Origin: Nocardia sp. NBC_00416
GTDB lineage: Bacteria; Actinomycetota; Actinomycetes; Mycobacteriales; Mycobacteriaceae
Reading direction: 5' to 3'
Length of the DNA: 64,000 nucleotides
Assembly (NCBI RefSeq): GCF_036032445.1
Contig: NZ_CP107932.1
Coordinates: forward strand, 6,946,501 to 7,010,500
Shown here: positions 1 to 9,163 of the stretch, piece by piece
How positions within the stretch are numbered: position 1 is the first letter of the stretch
Layout: the number at the start of each line of letters is the position of its first letter
Position numbers and translations under genes: made by a program
The notes under the pieces: generated by a model
Told to the model about the DNA's origin: nothing
Seen by the model: the letters and a program-made list of their open reading frames with translations, nothing else
The model's database searches: none

Positions 1-1
1 T

Positions 2-583
2 CTGCTGCTGGCCCCTCAGGGCCTCGGCGCGATCGTGGCGATCGTGATCGGCGGGAGGCTCACCGATCGGATCGGCGCGGGCTACGTCGTACCCGTCGGC
101 ATCGTGCTGGCGCTGATCGGCACCTTCCCGTTCACCCAGGTGGGCGTCGATACCTCGTATGTCTGGCTGAGCGTGGCCCTGTTCGTGCGCGGTATGGGCC
201 TGGGCGCGGTGATGATGCCGACGATCTCCGCCGCATACACCGAACTGAGCAAGGACGCGGTATCGCGTGCGGCGCCGACCCTGTCGGCCATCCAGCAGGT
301 CGGCGCCTCGCTCGGCAGCGCCCTGCTGGTGACGGTGCTGACGCAACGGCTCACCGACCAGCTCACCTCGAAAGGCATCCAGGCCGCGGGCGCCGGCGCC
401 GACCAGATCAGCTCGGTACCGCCGGAGGCCATGCCGGTTGTCGGCCCGCTGCTGGCCAGTTCGTTCGGGTACGCGTTCTGGGTCGCCTTCGCACTCACAG
501 CCGTGATCATCGTCCCCGCGATGTTCCTGCCCCGGCACGCGGCTCGCGACCGCAAGAAGACGCCGGCGGCTCCCGGCCTCTAG
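2..583 (+). CDS. MFS drug-efflux transporter, C-terminal part
   Basis: The reading frame is open from the window edge, so only the last 193 residues are present and the start lies outside. It shows about four hydrophobic spans with a charged loop carrying the RLTDRIG-type signature typical of the major facilitator superfamily. The later segment (SAAYTELSKDAVSRA, then SAIQQVGASLGSALLVTVL) matches the second half of 14-helix EmrB/QacA (DHA2) proton-drug antiporters. It acts in the cytoplasmic membrane; the substrate cannot be read from this part. It ends in a basic tail, 80 bp before the RNA-ligase gene on the same strand. Family call is secure, substrate unknown. Confidence 0.85.
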   Translation: MLLAPQGLGAIVAIVIGGRLTDRIGAGYVVPVGIVLALIGTFPFTQVGVDTSYVWLSVALFVRGMGLGAVMMPTISAAYTELSKDAVSRAAPTLSAIQQVGASLGSALLVTVLTQRLTDQLTSKGIQAAGAGADQISSVPPEAMPVVGPLLASSFGYAFWVAFALTAVIIVPAMFLPRHAARDRKKTPAAPGL

Positions 584-663
584 CGCGCTCTTTTCGCGCC
601 CGAAGCGGCACCCCGGGTGAATAACCAGTGGACGTGCCCGCAGGCCGCGGGGACTATACGGCA

Positions 664-1440
664 ATGGTTTTCGATGTACGAAACGCGGACTTGGACGGCC
701 TCAACAGCGCCACGAAGTATCCGTCGATCCCCACCTATCACGCCCTCGGGGAACGCGGCTCGCTGACCGGCGCCGTGACCGAGTTCGCGGGACGGGTCAT
801 CGGTACGGAGAAGGTGGACGGCACGAACGCGCGGGTCATCGGATTGCCCGACGGGACCTGGCTGCTGGGTAGCCGGGAGGAACTGCTGTGCGCCAAAGGC
901 GACCTCATCGGTAATCCGGCACTGGGAATCGTAGCGGCGCTGCGGGAATTCGCCGAAGCCGCCGTCCCGGACGAGGATGTCGTCCAGGTGTTCTACGTCG
1001 AGTTGTACGGCGGGAAGATCACCGGCGCGAGCGCGCAGTACACCGGGCGTCGAGCGGTCGGGTACCGGATGTTCGATCTGGTGGTGCTGCGGGACTACAC
1101 CGAGCTGTTCGCCGCATCGCGTGCGGAGATCTCGCGCTGGCGCGAGTCCGGCGGCCAGCCGTTCGCCTCCGAAACCGATCTGGCGGCGGCGGCGCATCGT
1201 TACGGACTGGAACTCACCCCGCGGCTCTTCGACCTACCGGCGTCCGAACTGCCGACCGAAATCGACAAGACACGCGACTTCCTCGCCGAGTTTCTACCCC
1301 GGACCCGCTGCGATCTGGACGCCGACGCGGGCGGCCGGCCGGAGGGGATCGTGCTACGCACCGCCGATCGGTCGGTGATCGCCAAGGCGCGGTACGAGGA
1401 TTACGACCGCACGCTGCGCCGGCGCGGTTCCGGCCGCTGA
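664..1440 (+). CDS. RNA ligase family protein (nucleotidyltransferase fold)
   Basis: A 258-residue protein with the hallmarks of covalent nucleotidyltransferases of the RNA ligase group. KVDGTN at residues 50-55 is motif I with the expected AMP-accepting Lys50; EGIVLR at 227-232 is motif IV; an IAKARY segment with Lys241 fits motif V. No separate OB-fold is visible, as in Rnl2-like ligases. It would seal RNA 5'-phosphate/3'-hydroxyl ends using ATP; the real substrate is unknown. The ATG at 664 is preferred because the protein reads naturally from MVFDVRNADLDG; an in-frame GTG at 628 is the alternative. No RNA-repair partner (kinase, phosphatase, 2-5 phosphoesterase) adjoins it. It is followed by a strong terminator hairpin. 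Confidence 0.75.
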   Translation: MVFDVRNADLDGLNSATKYPSIPTYHALGERGSLTGAVTEFAGRVIGTEKVDGTNARVIGLPDGTWLLGSREELLCAKGDLIGNPALGIVAALREFAEAAVPDEDVVQVFYVELYGGKITGASAQYTGRRAVGYRMFDLVVLRDYTELFAASRAEISRWRESGGQPFASETDLAAAAHRYGLELTPRLFDLPASELPTEIDKTRDFLAEFLPRTRCDLDADAGGRPEGIVLRTADRSVIAKARYEDYDRTLRRRGSGR

Positions 1441-1543
1441 ATTCACTGTGCCGCCCGGCCAACGCTGCCGGTGACATGCCAGGGCGGACCGCTCGGCCGT
1501 CTCAGCCGCGACTTCTGCCGAGCCGGGAGCGCGGCCTGGATCG

Positions 1544-1590
1544 CGATCGGAGTTCGGGCCCCCGGGGGCGATGGGCCCGAACTCCGATCG
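1544..1590. terminator. 18-bp perfect stem-loop
   Basis: Arms 1544-1561 and 1573-1590 are perfectly complementary over 18 bp with an 11-base loop and no U tract. It sits about 100 bp after the RNA-ligase stop codon and faces the leftward tRNA-Val relic, so it probably stops transcription from both sides. Confidence 0.7.
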
Positions 1591-1707
1591 GTGCGCTGTG
1601 GCACCGGAAAATGCGGAGATCGAGCCAGGTGTACCACGGGCGGCCGATGGCTGCGGGCTGCCCCACAGAATCTATCGGGGGCAGCGCTCCTCGGTCCTCA
1701 GGCGTAA

Positions 1708-1778
1708 TCGGCGCAGAGCGGTTCGAACCCCTGACCGCTGGCGTGTGAGCCAGAACTCTACTGCTGAGCTATACGCCC
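1708..1778 (-). pseudogene. degenerate tRNA-Val relic
   Basis: Read on the minus strand this is a tRNA-Val body close to the intact gene at 4370-4441, including the same bases upstream of the 5' end (1779-1791 versus 4442-4455). It carries a CAC-like anticodon region, but between the CTGGC/GCCAG stem only six loop bases remain instead of seven. The acceptor stem has a G1-G72 clash, and the T stem has G52-G62 and A49-C65 mismatches. These defects argue against function. It looks like a duplicated and decayed tRNA gene; a divergent, still functional tRNA-Val(CAC) is less likely. Confidence 0.7.
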
Positions 1779-1813
1779 GTATCCCCGGAGCGGAAGCCGG
1801 CTGGCCGACCAAA

Positions 1814-2113
1814 GGAGGGATTTTCGTCGTTCGAGCTGTTGAATTCGTCGAGCGGGCACATTTGCGCCCGTACAACGGCAGTACCGACTGTGTGGTGACC
1901 GAGAAAACGGCGTATGTCGGCGAAGCGACCAACACCGACGCCCTTATCAGGATCGACGGCGCATCCACGACCAGCCGAGACGAAGGTGACTATCAATACT
2001 ACGCAGGCCCGGTTCGGGTGTACGCCCCAGGTAAATGCATCATCTGGGGTGGTGGGGCCACCTTCAGCCGAGGACGTTCCCTGTGGACCAGCGGACCCTC
2101 GCACTGCGGCTAG
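1814..2113 (+). pseudogene. SapA-like secreted protein, truncated relic
   Basis: The frame encodes a C-terminal module with the pattern YNGSTDCVVTEKT, then YYAGPVRVYAPGKC, then a GG turn and a terminal HCG. This is the arrangement of spore-associated protein A-like secreted proteins of actinobacteria, including the paired cysteines and final Cys-Gly. The signal peptide and N-terminal third are missing: upstream the frame runs back through the tRNA relic. An AAGGAGG sequence at 1811-1817 is not followed by a usable start in this frame. Recognition is from remembered family patterns, so it is moderately certain. The truncation is directly visible. Confidence 0.5.
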
Positions 2114-2182
2114 TAGTACTCAGTCAGGTCGGCGTCGGCCCGAGTTCTCCAGCGATTCTCGAGACGATGCCTTGTGTACGCC

Positions 2183-2434
2183 GTGACCGTGGCTCGTGTT
2201 GGTGAGAAGCTGGATTAGTTTGTGAGTGAGGTGTTTTCCTCGCTGGTGCGTGAAACTCAGCCAGCCACGCCGGGGATGTACGTGCAGGGATTGATGTTGG
2301 ATGGGCGCCGTCGGTCGATGCAGCCGATGGCGTAGTGGCTCGGAGTCGATCACCAGCGGTTGCGGCAGTTGCTCTCTAATTCGCCTCGAGACGTCGTATC
2401 GGTGGGGAAGCGTTTTTCTGCAAGGCATTCGACA
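2183..2434 (+). pseudogene. IS701-family transposase N-terminus, decayed
   Basis: From a GTG at 2183 the frame reads into MYVQGLMLDGRRRSMQPMA and then WLGVDHQRLRQLLSNSPRDVV. This is the conserved N-terminal region of IS701-type DDE transposases, which usually reads YLRGLLxDGRRKSMQPMA-RLG-DHQ-LQ. Two in-frame TAG codons (2216-2218 and in the middle of the match) and the abrupt loss of similarity after about residue 80 show that it is dead. No terminal inverted repeats or catalytic DDE region remain nearby. In the same frame it runs into the DNA-ligase fragment that follows. Confidence 0.65.
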
Positions 2435-2503
2435 GTTTCCGGTCGGCCGCCGGACAACCCGGGGTGGGTGGTGGAGATGAAGTGGGACGGCGTGCTTCTC
2501 TGA
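2435..2503 (+). pseudogene. ATP-dependent DNA ligase fragment (motif I)
   Basis: A short stretch reads PPDNPGWVVEMKWDGVLL before a TGA. EMKWDGV is the adenylylation motif I (K-x-D-G) of LigC/LigD-type ATP-dependent DNA ligases, and the preceding GW pattern fits the same position. Only about 22 codons are recognisable, fused in frame to the transposase relic. Other pieces of a similar ligase lie at 3720-4070 and 4100-4330. Confidence 0.5.
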
Positions 2504-2958
2504 ACTCGCAAGTCGGCACTCGCTGAGACTCTCGCCGGGGCCGGGAGACGGTAGCGCAAACCGTATGCATCGGCGTCACCAAAAGGACTGGGCAACAACA
2601 GGTCTAACCTCATAGCCACGAAACTCGGCTTCCGTCGATTCGCGCGATGAGCGGCATTACTGCTCACTCGCCCTGGCTGAAGTCGGCATGGTCTCCCACC
2701 TCGCTTCGCCGACCGCACGTTGCAGGTCCGCGTCGCCGATTCAACAGGCACTGCCCGGGGCTCATGGCCGTCGCGGGTCGCCCGCCGAATCGGCGCTTGT
2801 CGCGAGGCCTGTTGTTTTCGGCCGACACCACCCTGGCAGTGCCGGCCTTTCTGTAAGGGGCCGTTTCGACGCTCCGCAGTTCGGGCGCCGCTGTTCGCCG
2901 TCGGAGCAGAACCCGGATACTAGTTGGCGATTGGAAACTAGTTGATTATGCTGCGTGT
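2504..2958. other. stretch without a recognisable gene
   Basis: All frames on both strands either contain stops or give low-complexity Arg/Pro/Ser-rich translations. It probably belongs to the same decayed patch as the neighbouring relics. No hairpin, repeat or RNA gene was seen in it. Confidence 0.5.
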
Positions 2959-3396
2959 GTGAGTGACGAACTGACCCCACAAGCCGCGCTGGACCTCGCC
3001 TCGGCCGCCACCCGTCGAGCCCGCAGCGCAACGGCTCAACGCCGCTGGGTGCCATCGTTGGCCGCGCTGCTGTGCTTCGGCACCTTCTTCCTGATCGGCG
3101 ACACGATCGGCATGCTCTTCGACTGGACGATCACCGTTCGCGGGGTAGCCGGAATCGTGGTGGCGCCCGCATTCGGGCTCTTCCTGGCGTGGGTGATTCG
3201 AGCATGGAGGACCGGCGGTGTCATGCCCCGGCCTCTGGCCGAGGAACCCGCGCAGCGTTGGAAGCGGGTGGCCCTGGGCGGGCTACCGCCGGCCGTAGCC
3301 TTCGTCTTTTTCAGTGGAAGTGCCTTCGCCCTGGTCATGGGCGTGTGGATGTGGGTCCAGCTGGCACGACCGCGGGTCGCGCTGTGGCGGAACTGA
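2959..3396 (+). CDS. small integral membrane protein of unknown function
   Basis: A 145-residue protein begun by GTG. A polar N-terminus (about 35 residues, Arg/Ala rich) is followed by hydrophobic spans at roughly 34-52, 63-82 and 112-135. The short loop AWRTGGVMPRPLAEEPAQRWKR is cytoplasmic-like by its positive charge. No catalytic motif is visible and no family is recognised. The next gene, a winged-helix regulator, overlaps its last 13 bases. That arrangement is common for actinobacterial membrane-protein/regulator pairs, so the two probably work together. It is an intact gene inside an otherwise decayed stretch. Confidence 0.65.
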   Translation: MSDELTPQAALDLASAATRRARSATAQRRWVPSLAALLCFGTFFLIGDTIGMLFDWTITVRGVAGIVVAPAFGLFLAWVIRAWRTGGVMPRPLAEEPAQRWKRVALGGLPPAVAFVFFSGSAFALVMGVWMWVQLARPRVALWRN

Positions 3397-3710
3397 GTAC
3401 AGTGCTGGCCTCGCTGCCGCGCCTGAAAGTGGTTGCGTTTCTGGGCGGGTGCCGCGAGGCGGAATTCGGCACGATCACCGACCTGTGTGAGATGAACAAG
3501 TCCACACTGTCGAAGGCGATGACCGTGCTCGAGGCCGCCGGATACCTCACGATCACGAAAGGATATGTCGGGCGCAGACCGAAGACATGGCTCGCCTTGA
3601 CCGAACACGGCCGTACGGCGTACTACGAACACTTGAACGCTCTTACCGCGCTCGCACAACAAGCACAGAAGGCGGAGGGCGAGGCAGGCACACCATCTCG
3701 TGAAACCTGA
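3384..3710 (+). CDS. winged-helix transcriptional regulator (MarR-like)
   Basis: A 108-residue protein starting at a GTG that overlaps the end of the membrane-protein gene. The fold reads as a single winged helix: LPRLKVVAFLGG (helix 1), FGTITDLCEMNKSTLSKAM (helix-turn-helix with recognition helix), LEAAGYLTITKGYVGRRPKTWLALT (wing), and a C-terminal dimerisation helix. This layout is that of the short transcriptional regulators paired with small membrane proteins. It probably controls its own two-gene operon. The DNA site is not obvious; 2930-2958 contains a repeated actagttg motif that could be an operator. Confidence 0.75.
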   Translation: MAELSTVLASLPRLKVVAFLGGCREAEFGTITDLCEMNKSTLSKAMTVLEAAGYLTITKGYVGRRPKTWLALTEHGRTAYYEHLNALTALAQQAQKAEGEAGTPSRET

Positions 3711-3719
3711 TCTTTGCCC

Positions 3720-4070
3720 AGACCCAAGGCGTAAGCCGCGCCGGCTCGGCTGACGCAGCCGACCGTCCGACGTCCTCTCGGTGAACGAGACTTCGCCCAC
3801 GATCCGCGGTTCGACGTACACCGCACCGGGCGCATCGGACTCGACGGTCGCGATCTTTCGTGGCAGCGGTTCAAGTTTCGTTCGAAGCTCGTCGAGCATC
3901 TGGACGGCCCAGCCGGTACCGACGTTGCCGATGTAGATGAGTTGGCCGCCGCCGTCGTCGTCGTGGACGGCCATCAGTAGTGAGCCCATGTGGCCTGCGC
4001 GCCGACCGGCTCCCGGTTTCCAGCCCACGATCACGATCTCTTGGTCGAGCGCGTTCTCGACCTTGGTCCA
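3720..4070 (-). pseudogene. ATP-dependent DNA ligase OB-fold fragment
   Basis: On the minus strand this reads WTKVENALDQEIVIVGWKPG, then GHMGSLLMAVHDDDGG, then YIGNVGTGW, and ends with VYVEPRIVGEVSFTE and RLRQPSRRGLR. This is the motif V and OB-fold part of the LigD/LigC ligase domain in the correct order. The adenylylation domain is missing upstream: at about 4075 the similarity stops, and ligase sequence resumes on the opposite strand. There is no start codon suited to an independent gene. It is a fragment left by a rearrangement. Confidence 0.75.
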
Positions 4071-4099
4071 CGATGCGCTGGTCGAGCGATCCGGCAGGG

Positions 4100-4330
4100 C
4101 TGGTGGTGGACGGGGAGATCATCGCGCAGAACTTGGCCGTGACCCCGTCGTCCGGGCTGCTGCAGCGCCGCATGCACGTGCCCCAGCCGTGGGCCTTGAT
4201 CTCCGCGGTGCCGGTGCAGCTTCGACGTCCTCGCCGTCGATGGCGAGGATGTGACCGGCCTGCCCCTGAGTCGATCGCCGGGATCGCCTACAGGAGATGG
4301 GCTTCGAGACCGCGCCGGTGCAGGCCCGCC
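4100..4330 (+). pseudogene. ATP-dependent DNA ligase adenylylation-domain fragment
   Basis: The plus strand reads LVVDGEIIAQ (motif III-like DGE), then SSGLLQRRMHVP and ISAVPVQL. After a frameshift it reads FDVLAVDGEDVTGLPLSR, and after another shift LQEMGFETAPVQ. These three pieces are consecutive parts of a LigC/LigD ligase nucleotidyltransferase domain, interrupted by at least two frameshifts. The fragment points away from the OB-fold fragment just to its left. Together with the motif I piece near 2480 it shows that a ligase gene was broken and partly inverted. Confidence 0.65.
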
Positions 4331-4369
4331 GTACCGGGTGCGGGTCGGGGCCGACCGGCAATTCAGCTG

Positions 4370-4441
4370 TGGGCGCAGAGGGGTTCGAACCCCCGACCGC
4401 TGGTGTGTAAAACCAGAGCTCTACCGCTGAGCTATACGCCC
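4370..4441 (-). tRNA. tRNA-Val(TAC)
   Basis: The minus strand folds as a standard 72-base cloverleaf. The acceptor GGGCGTA pairs with TGCGCCC, the D arm is normal, and the anticodon stem CTGGT/ACCAG encloses a seven-base loop TTTACAC with anticodon TAC. The T arm contains GGTTCGAAC, and the discriminator is A. The 3' CCA is not encoded. It lies just downstream of ahpE, separated by a hairpin terminator. Confidence 0.95.
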
Positions 4442-4444
4442 GTA

Positions 4445-4468
4445 TCCCCCGGAGCGCTGTCCGGGGGA
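4445..4468. terminator. 9-bp GC-rich stem-loop between ahpE and tRNA-Val
   Basis: Arms 4445-4453 (TCCCCCGGA) and 4460-4468 are perfectly complementary around a six-base loop. It directly follows the ahpE stop codon on the minus strand and precedes the tRNA. The left half is also present beside the tRNA relic at 1780-1791. Confidence 0.6.
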
Positions 4469-4473
4469 CCGGT

Positions 4474-4938
4474 CTATGAATCTAGCGCGGCGAGCGCTTT
4501 CTCCCAAGCCGCCTGGTCACGGGGCTCTCCGGGACCGTTCATCTCCGCGAAACGGATGATTCCCTCCCGGTCGACGACGAAGGTGCCGCGGTTGGCGAAA
4601 CCTGTGGTGTCGTTGAAGACGCCGTACTCCTGGGCCACCGCGCCGTGCGGCCAGAAATCCGACAGCAGCGGGAAGGTGTAGCCCTGTTCGGCCGCCCAGA
4701 TCTTGTGGGTGGGCGGCGGACCGACCGAGATCGCGATGATCTCGGTGTTGTCGTTCTGGAACCGCGGCAACTCGTCGCGGACCTTGCAGAGTTCACCCTG
4801 GCAGATGCCGGTGAAGGCCAAGGGGTAGAAGACGATCAGGACGTTCTTCTCGCCGCGATAGTCCGACAGCGAGACTTCCTGATTGTTCTGATCCTTGAGG
4901 GTGAACTCCGGCGCCTGCGTGCCGACCTCTAGGGGCAT
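4474..4938 (-). CDS. ahpE: AhpE-type peroxiredoxin
   Basis: A 154-residue thiol peroxidase of the AhpC/TSA fold, the full length for the one-cysteine AhpE subfamily. FYPLAFTGICQGEL contains the peroxidatic Cys46 in the P-x-x-x-T-x-x-C arrangement; no resolving cysteine of a typical 2-Cys enzyme follows. It reduces hydroperoxides and peroxynitrite in the cytosol, with mycothiol/mycoredoxin as the known reducing partner in mycobacteria. The start ATG is preceded by GGAGG-like bases. It lies upstream of tRNA-Val and downstream of the DUF3052 gene on the same strand, the same order as in M. tuberculosis. Confidence 0.93.
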   Translation of the reverse strand: MPLEVGTQAPEFTLKDQNNQEVSLSDYRGEKNVLIVFYPLAFTGICQGELCKVRDELPRFQNDNTEIIAISVGPPPTHKIWAAEQGYTFPLLSDFWPHGAVAQEYGVFNDTTGFANRGTFVVDREGIIRFAEMNGPGEPRDQAAWEKALAALDS

Positions 4939-5001
4939 GAGGTTCCTCCAAATCTCGGGCAGCGCACATCGTCGAGAGGTGCGCCGACAGCTATGGGCGG
5001 C

Positions 5002-5424
5002 TCAGCGCTGCTTGGTGGGGGCCTTGGGCTGCACCAGTCGGCTGGCCGACCATTCGCCGAGTTTGATGGCCGAGGTCTGGGTGAGCCCCGCGGTGGGTGC
5101 GGCCTCGGCGATCTCACTGGGATCGACATGGCCGTCGTTACCGGTTTTGGGGGTGAGCACCCAGATGAACCCGTCGTCGGCGAGTGGGCCGATTGCCTCC
5201 ATCAGCTCGTCTACCAGGTCACCGTCGCCGTCCCGCCACCACAGCAGGACGACATCGATGACCTCGTCGGAGCCCTCGTCCAGCAGTTCACTGCCGGATG
5301 TCTCTTCGACGTCGGCCCGAAGGTCGTCGTTGGTGTCCTCGTCCCAACCCAGCTCCTGGACAACCAAGCCGTGGGTGATGCCAAGCTTCTGAGCGAAATT
5401 CTGATCGTCCGCCGCGGCGACCAC
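5002..5424 (-). CDS. DUF3052 family protein
   Basis: A 140-residue acidic cytosolic protein with no signal peptide or membrane span. It starts at a GTG preceded by GAGGAGGAC and reads AAADDQNFAQKLGI, then GLVVQELGWDEDTNDDLR, then DVVLLWWRDGDGDLVDEL and GFIWVLTPKTG. This is the conserved core of the actinobacterial DUF3052 family, the counterpart of the gene beside ahpE in M. tuberculosis. Its biochemical role is not established. It sits 63 bp upstream of ahpE in the same direction, so co-transcription is likely. Confidence 0.85.
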   Translation of the reverse strand: MVAAADDQNFAQKLGITHGLVVQELGWDEDTNDDLRADVEETSGSELLDEGSDEVIDVVLLWWRDGDGDLVDELMEAIGPLADDGFIWVLTPKTGNDGHVDPSEIAEAAPTAGLTQTSAIKLGEWSASRLVQPKAPTKQR

Positions 5425-5553
5425 GGTGGCGTCCTCCTCAACTCCCGACTACAGATATCTGCAAGCGAACATGGTTATCGGCCCTAACGCAAGCCGATCG
5501 GGTAGATCAAATATTCGATGTCGCGATAAACCCCTGGTGACGGGCGATCCGGG

Positions 5554-6108
5554 TCAGCTGGGGCAGGCATCGCGCACCGCGTTGCGCGCGTCGTTCACAC
5601 GCTTGCTCGCATCGTTGAGAGGTCCTACGGGGGAGGTGTAACTCATCTCCCGGGTCGCCTGGGCGAGGCCGCGGGCGGCATCGACGTAGGCGGTGAATTT
5701 GGTCTTCAGCTCCTCGGGCAATTGGGTGCCCGCGGTGTTCACTCCGCCCTCGACCTGTTTGGCGGCATCCTCCAACGCGGTCACCGCGCCGTCGCGTTTG
5801 GCGGCGTAGTCGGGGGCGTTGTCGTCGTGCGCGTCGACGAAGTCGTTGTACTTGCTCACCCCCACCCCGGTGGTGCCCGGGAACAGGGTGCAGTTGTCGG
5901 AGATGGCCTTGTCGCGGGCCGCGGCGATCTGCGAGGACGTGGCAGCGGCGGACGAGGACGACGCGGCGTTGCGGTAGGCGGTCGCTTCGGCGGCGTTGGG
6001 TGTCGCCATACCTGCGACCTGCTGCGCGCAACCCGTCACGGTCGCGCCGGCGACCAGTGCCGCCGCGGCGCACACCAGCCCGAATCGGCGCGGATCCAGC
6101 CCTTCCAT
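5554..6108 (-). CDS. putative lipoprotein next to aceE
   Basis: A 184-residue exported protein. The start MEGLDPRRFG gives a short basic segment, a hydrophobic helix (LVCAAAALVAGAT) and a VTGC lipobox at about residues 23-26, so Cys should be lipidated. An Ala/Ser-rich linker follows, then helical sequence (residues about 50-175) with scattered charged pairs and two cysteines (DNCTLFPG near the middle, DACPS at the end) that could form a disulfide. It matches the position of the small exported protein gene before aceE in mycobacteria. Function unknown. It is divergent from aceE with about 190 bp between them. Confidence 0.7.
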   Translation of the reverse strand: MEGLDPRRFGLVCAAAALVAGATVTGCAQQVAGMATPNAAEATAYRNAASSSSAAATSSQIAAARDKAISDNCTLFPGTTGVGVSKYNDFVDAHDDNAPDYAAKRDGAVTALEDAAKQVEGGVNTAGTQLPEELKTKFTAYVDAARGLAQATREMSYTSPVGPLNDASKRVNDARNAVRDACPS

Positions 6109-6300
6109 CGTCCTCCCGACTCCTCGGTAACCGCTGCCTGTCGAACGGTACTGGATCGGCGGCTGACATGATGATGTGGGACGCGCCACGCGAGGACGCG
6201 GGCGCGCCCGGAATAGTCGTCACGAGTGATCCGCACACCAGCGGGCCGCTCGGGGTCACCGCAGCCATCAGCTCGACCACCCCCTGTACGAGGAGCAGTT

Positions 6301-9153
<2,853 letters not shown>

Positions 9154-9163
9154 CGGCGGTTCG

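Noticed and set aside
1708..1778. A second functional tRNA-Val gene
   Set aside because: Six-base anticodon loop and mismatches in the acceptor and T stems make normal function unlikely; listed as a relic instead.
3036..4034. A single 332-codon leftward gene across the ligase fragment and the two rightward genes
   Set aside because: Only the first about 104 codons resemble a protein (ligase OB-fold); the rest is antisense to the membrane-protein and regulator genes.
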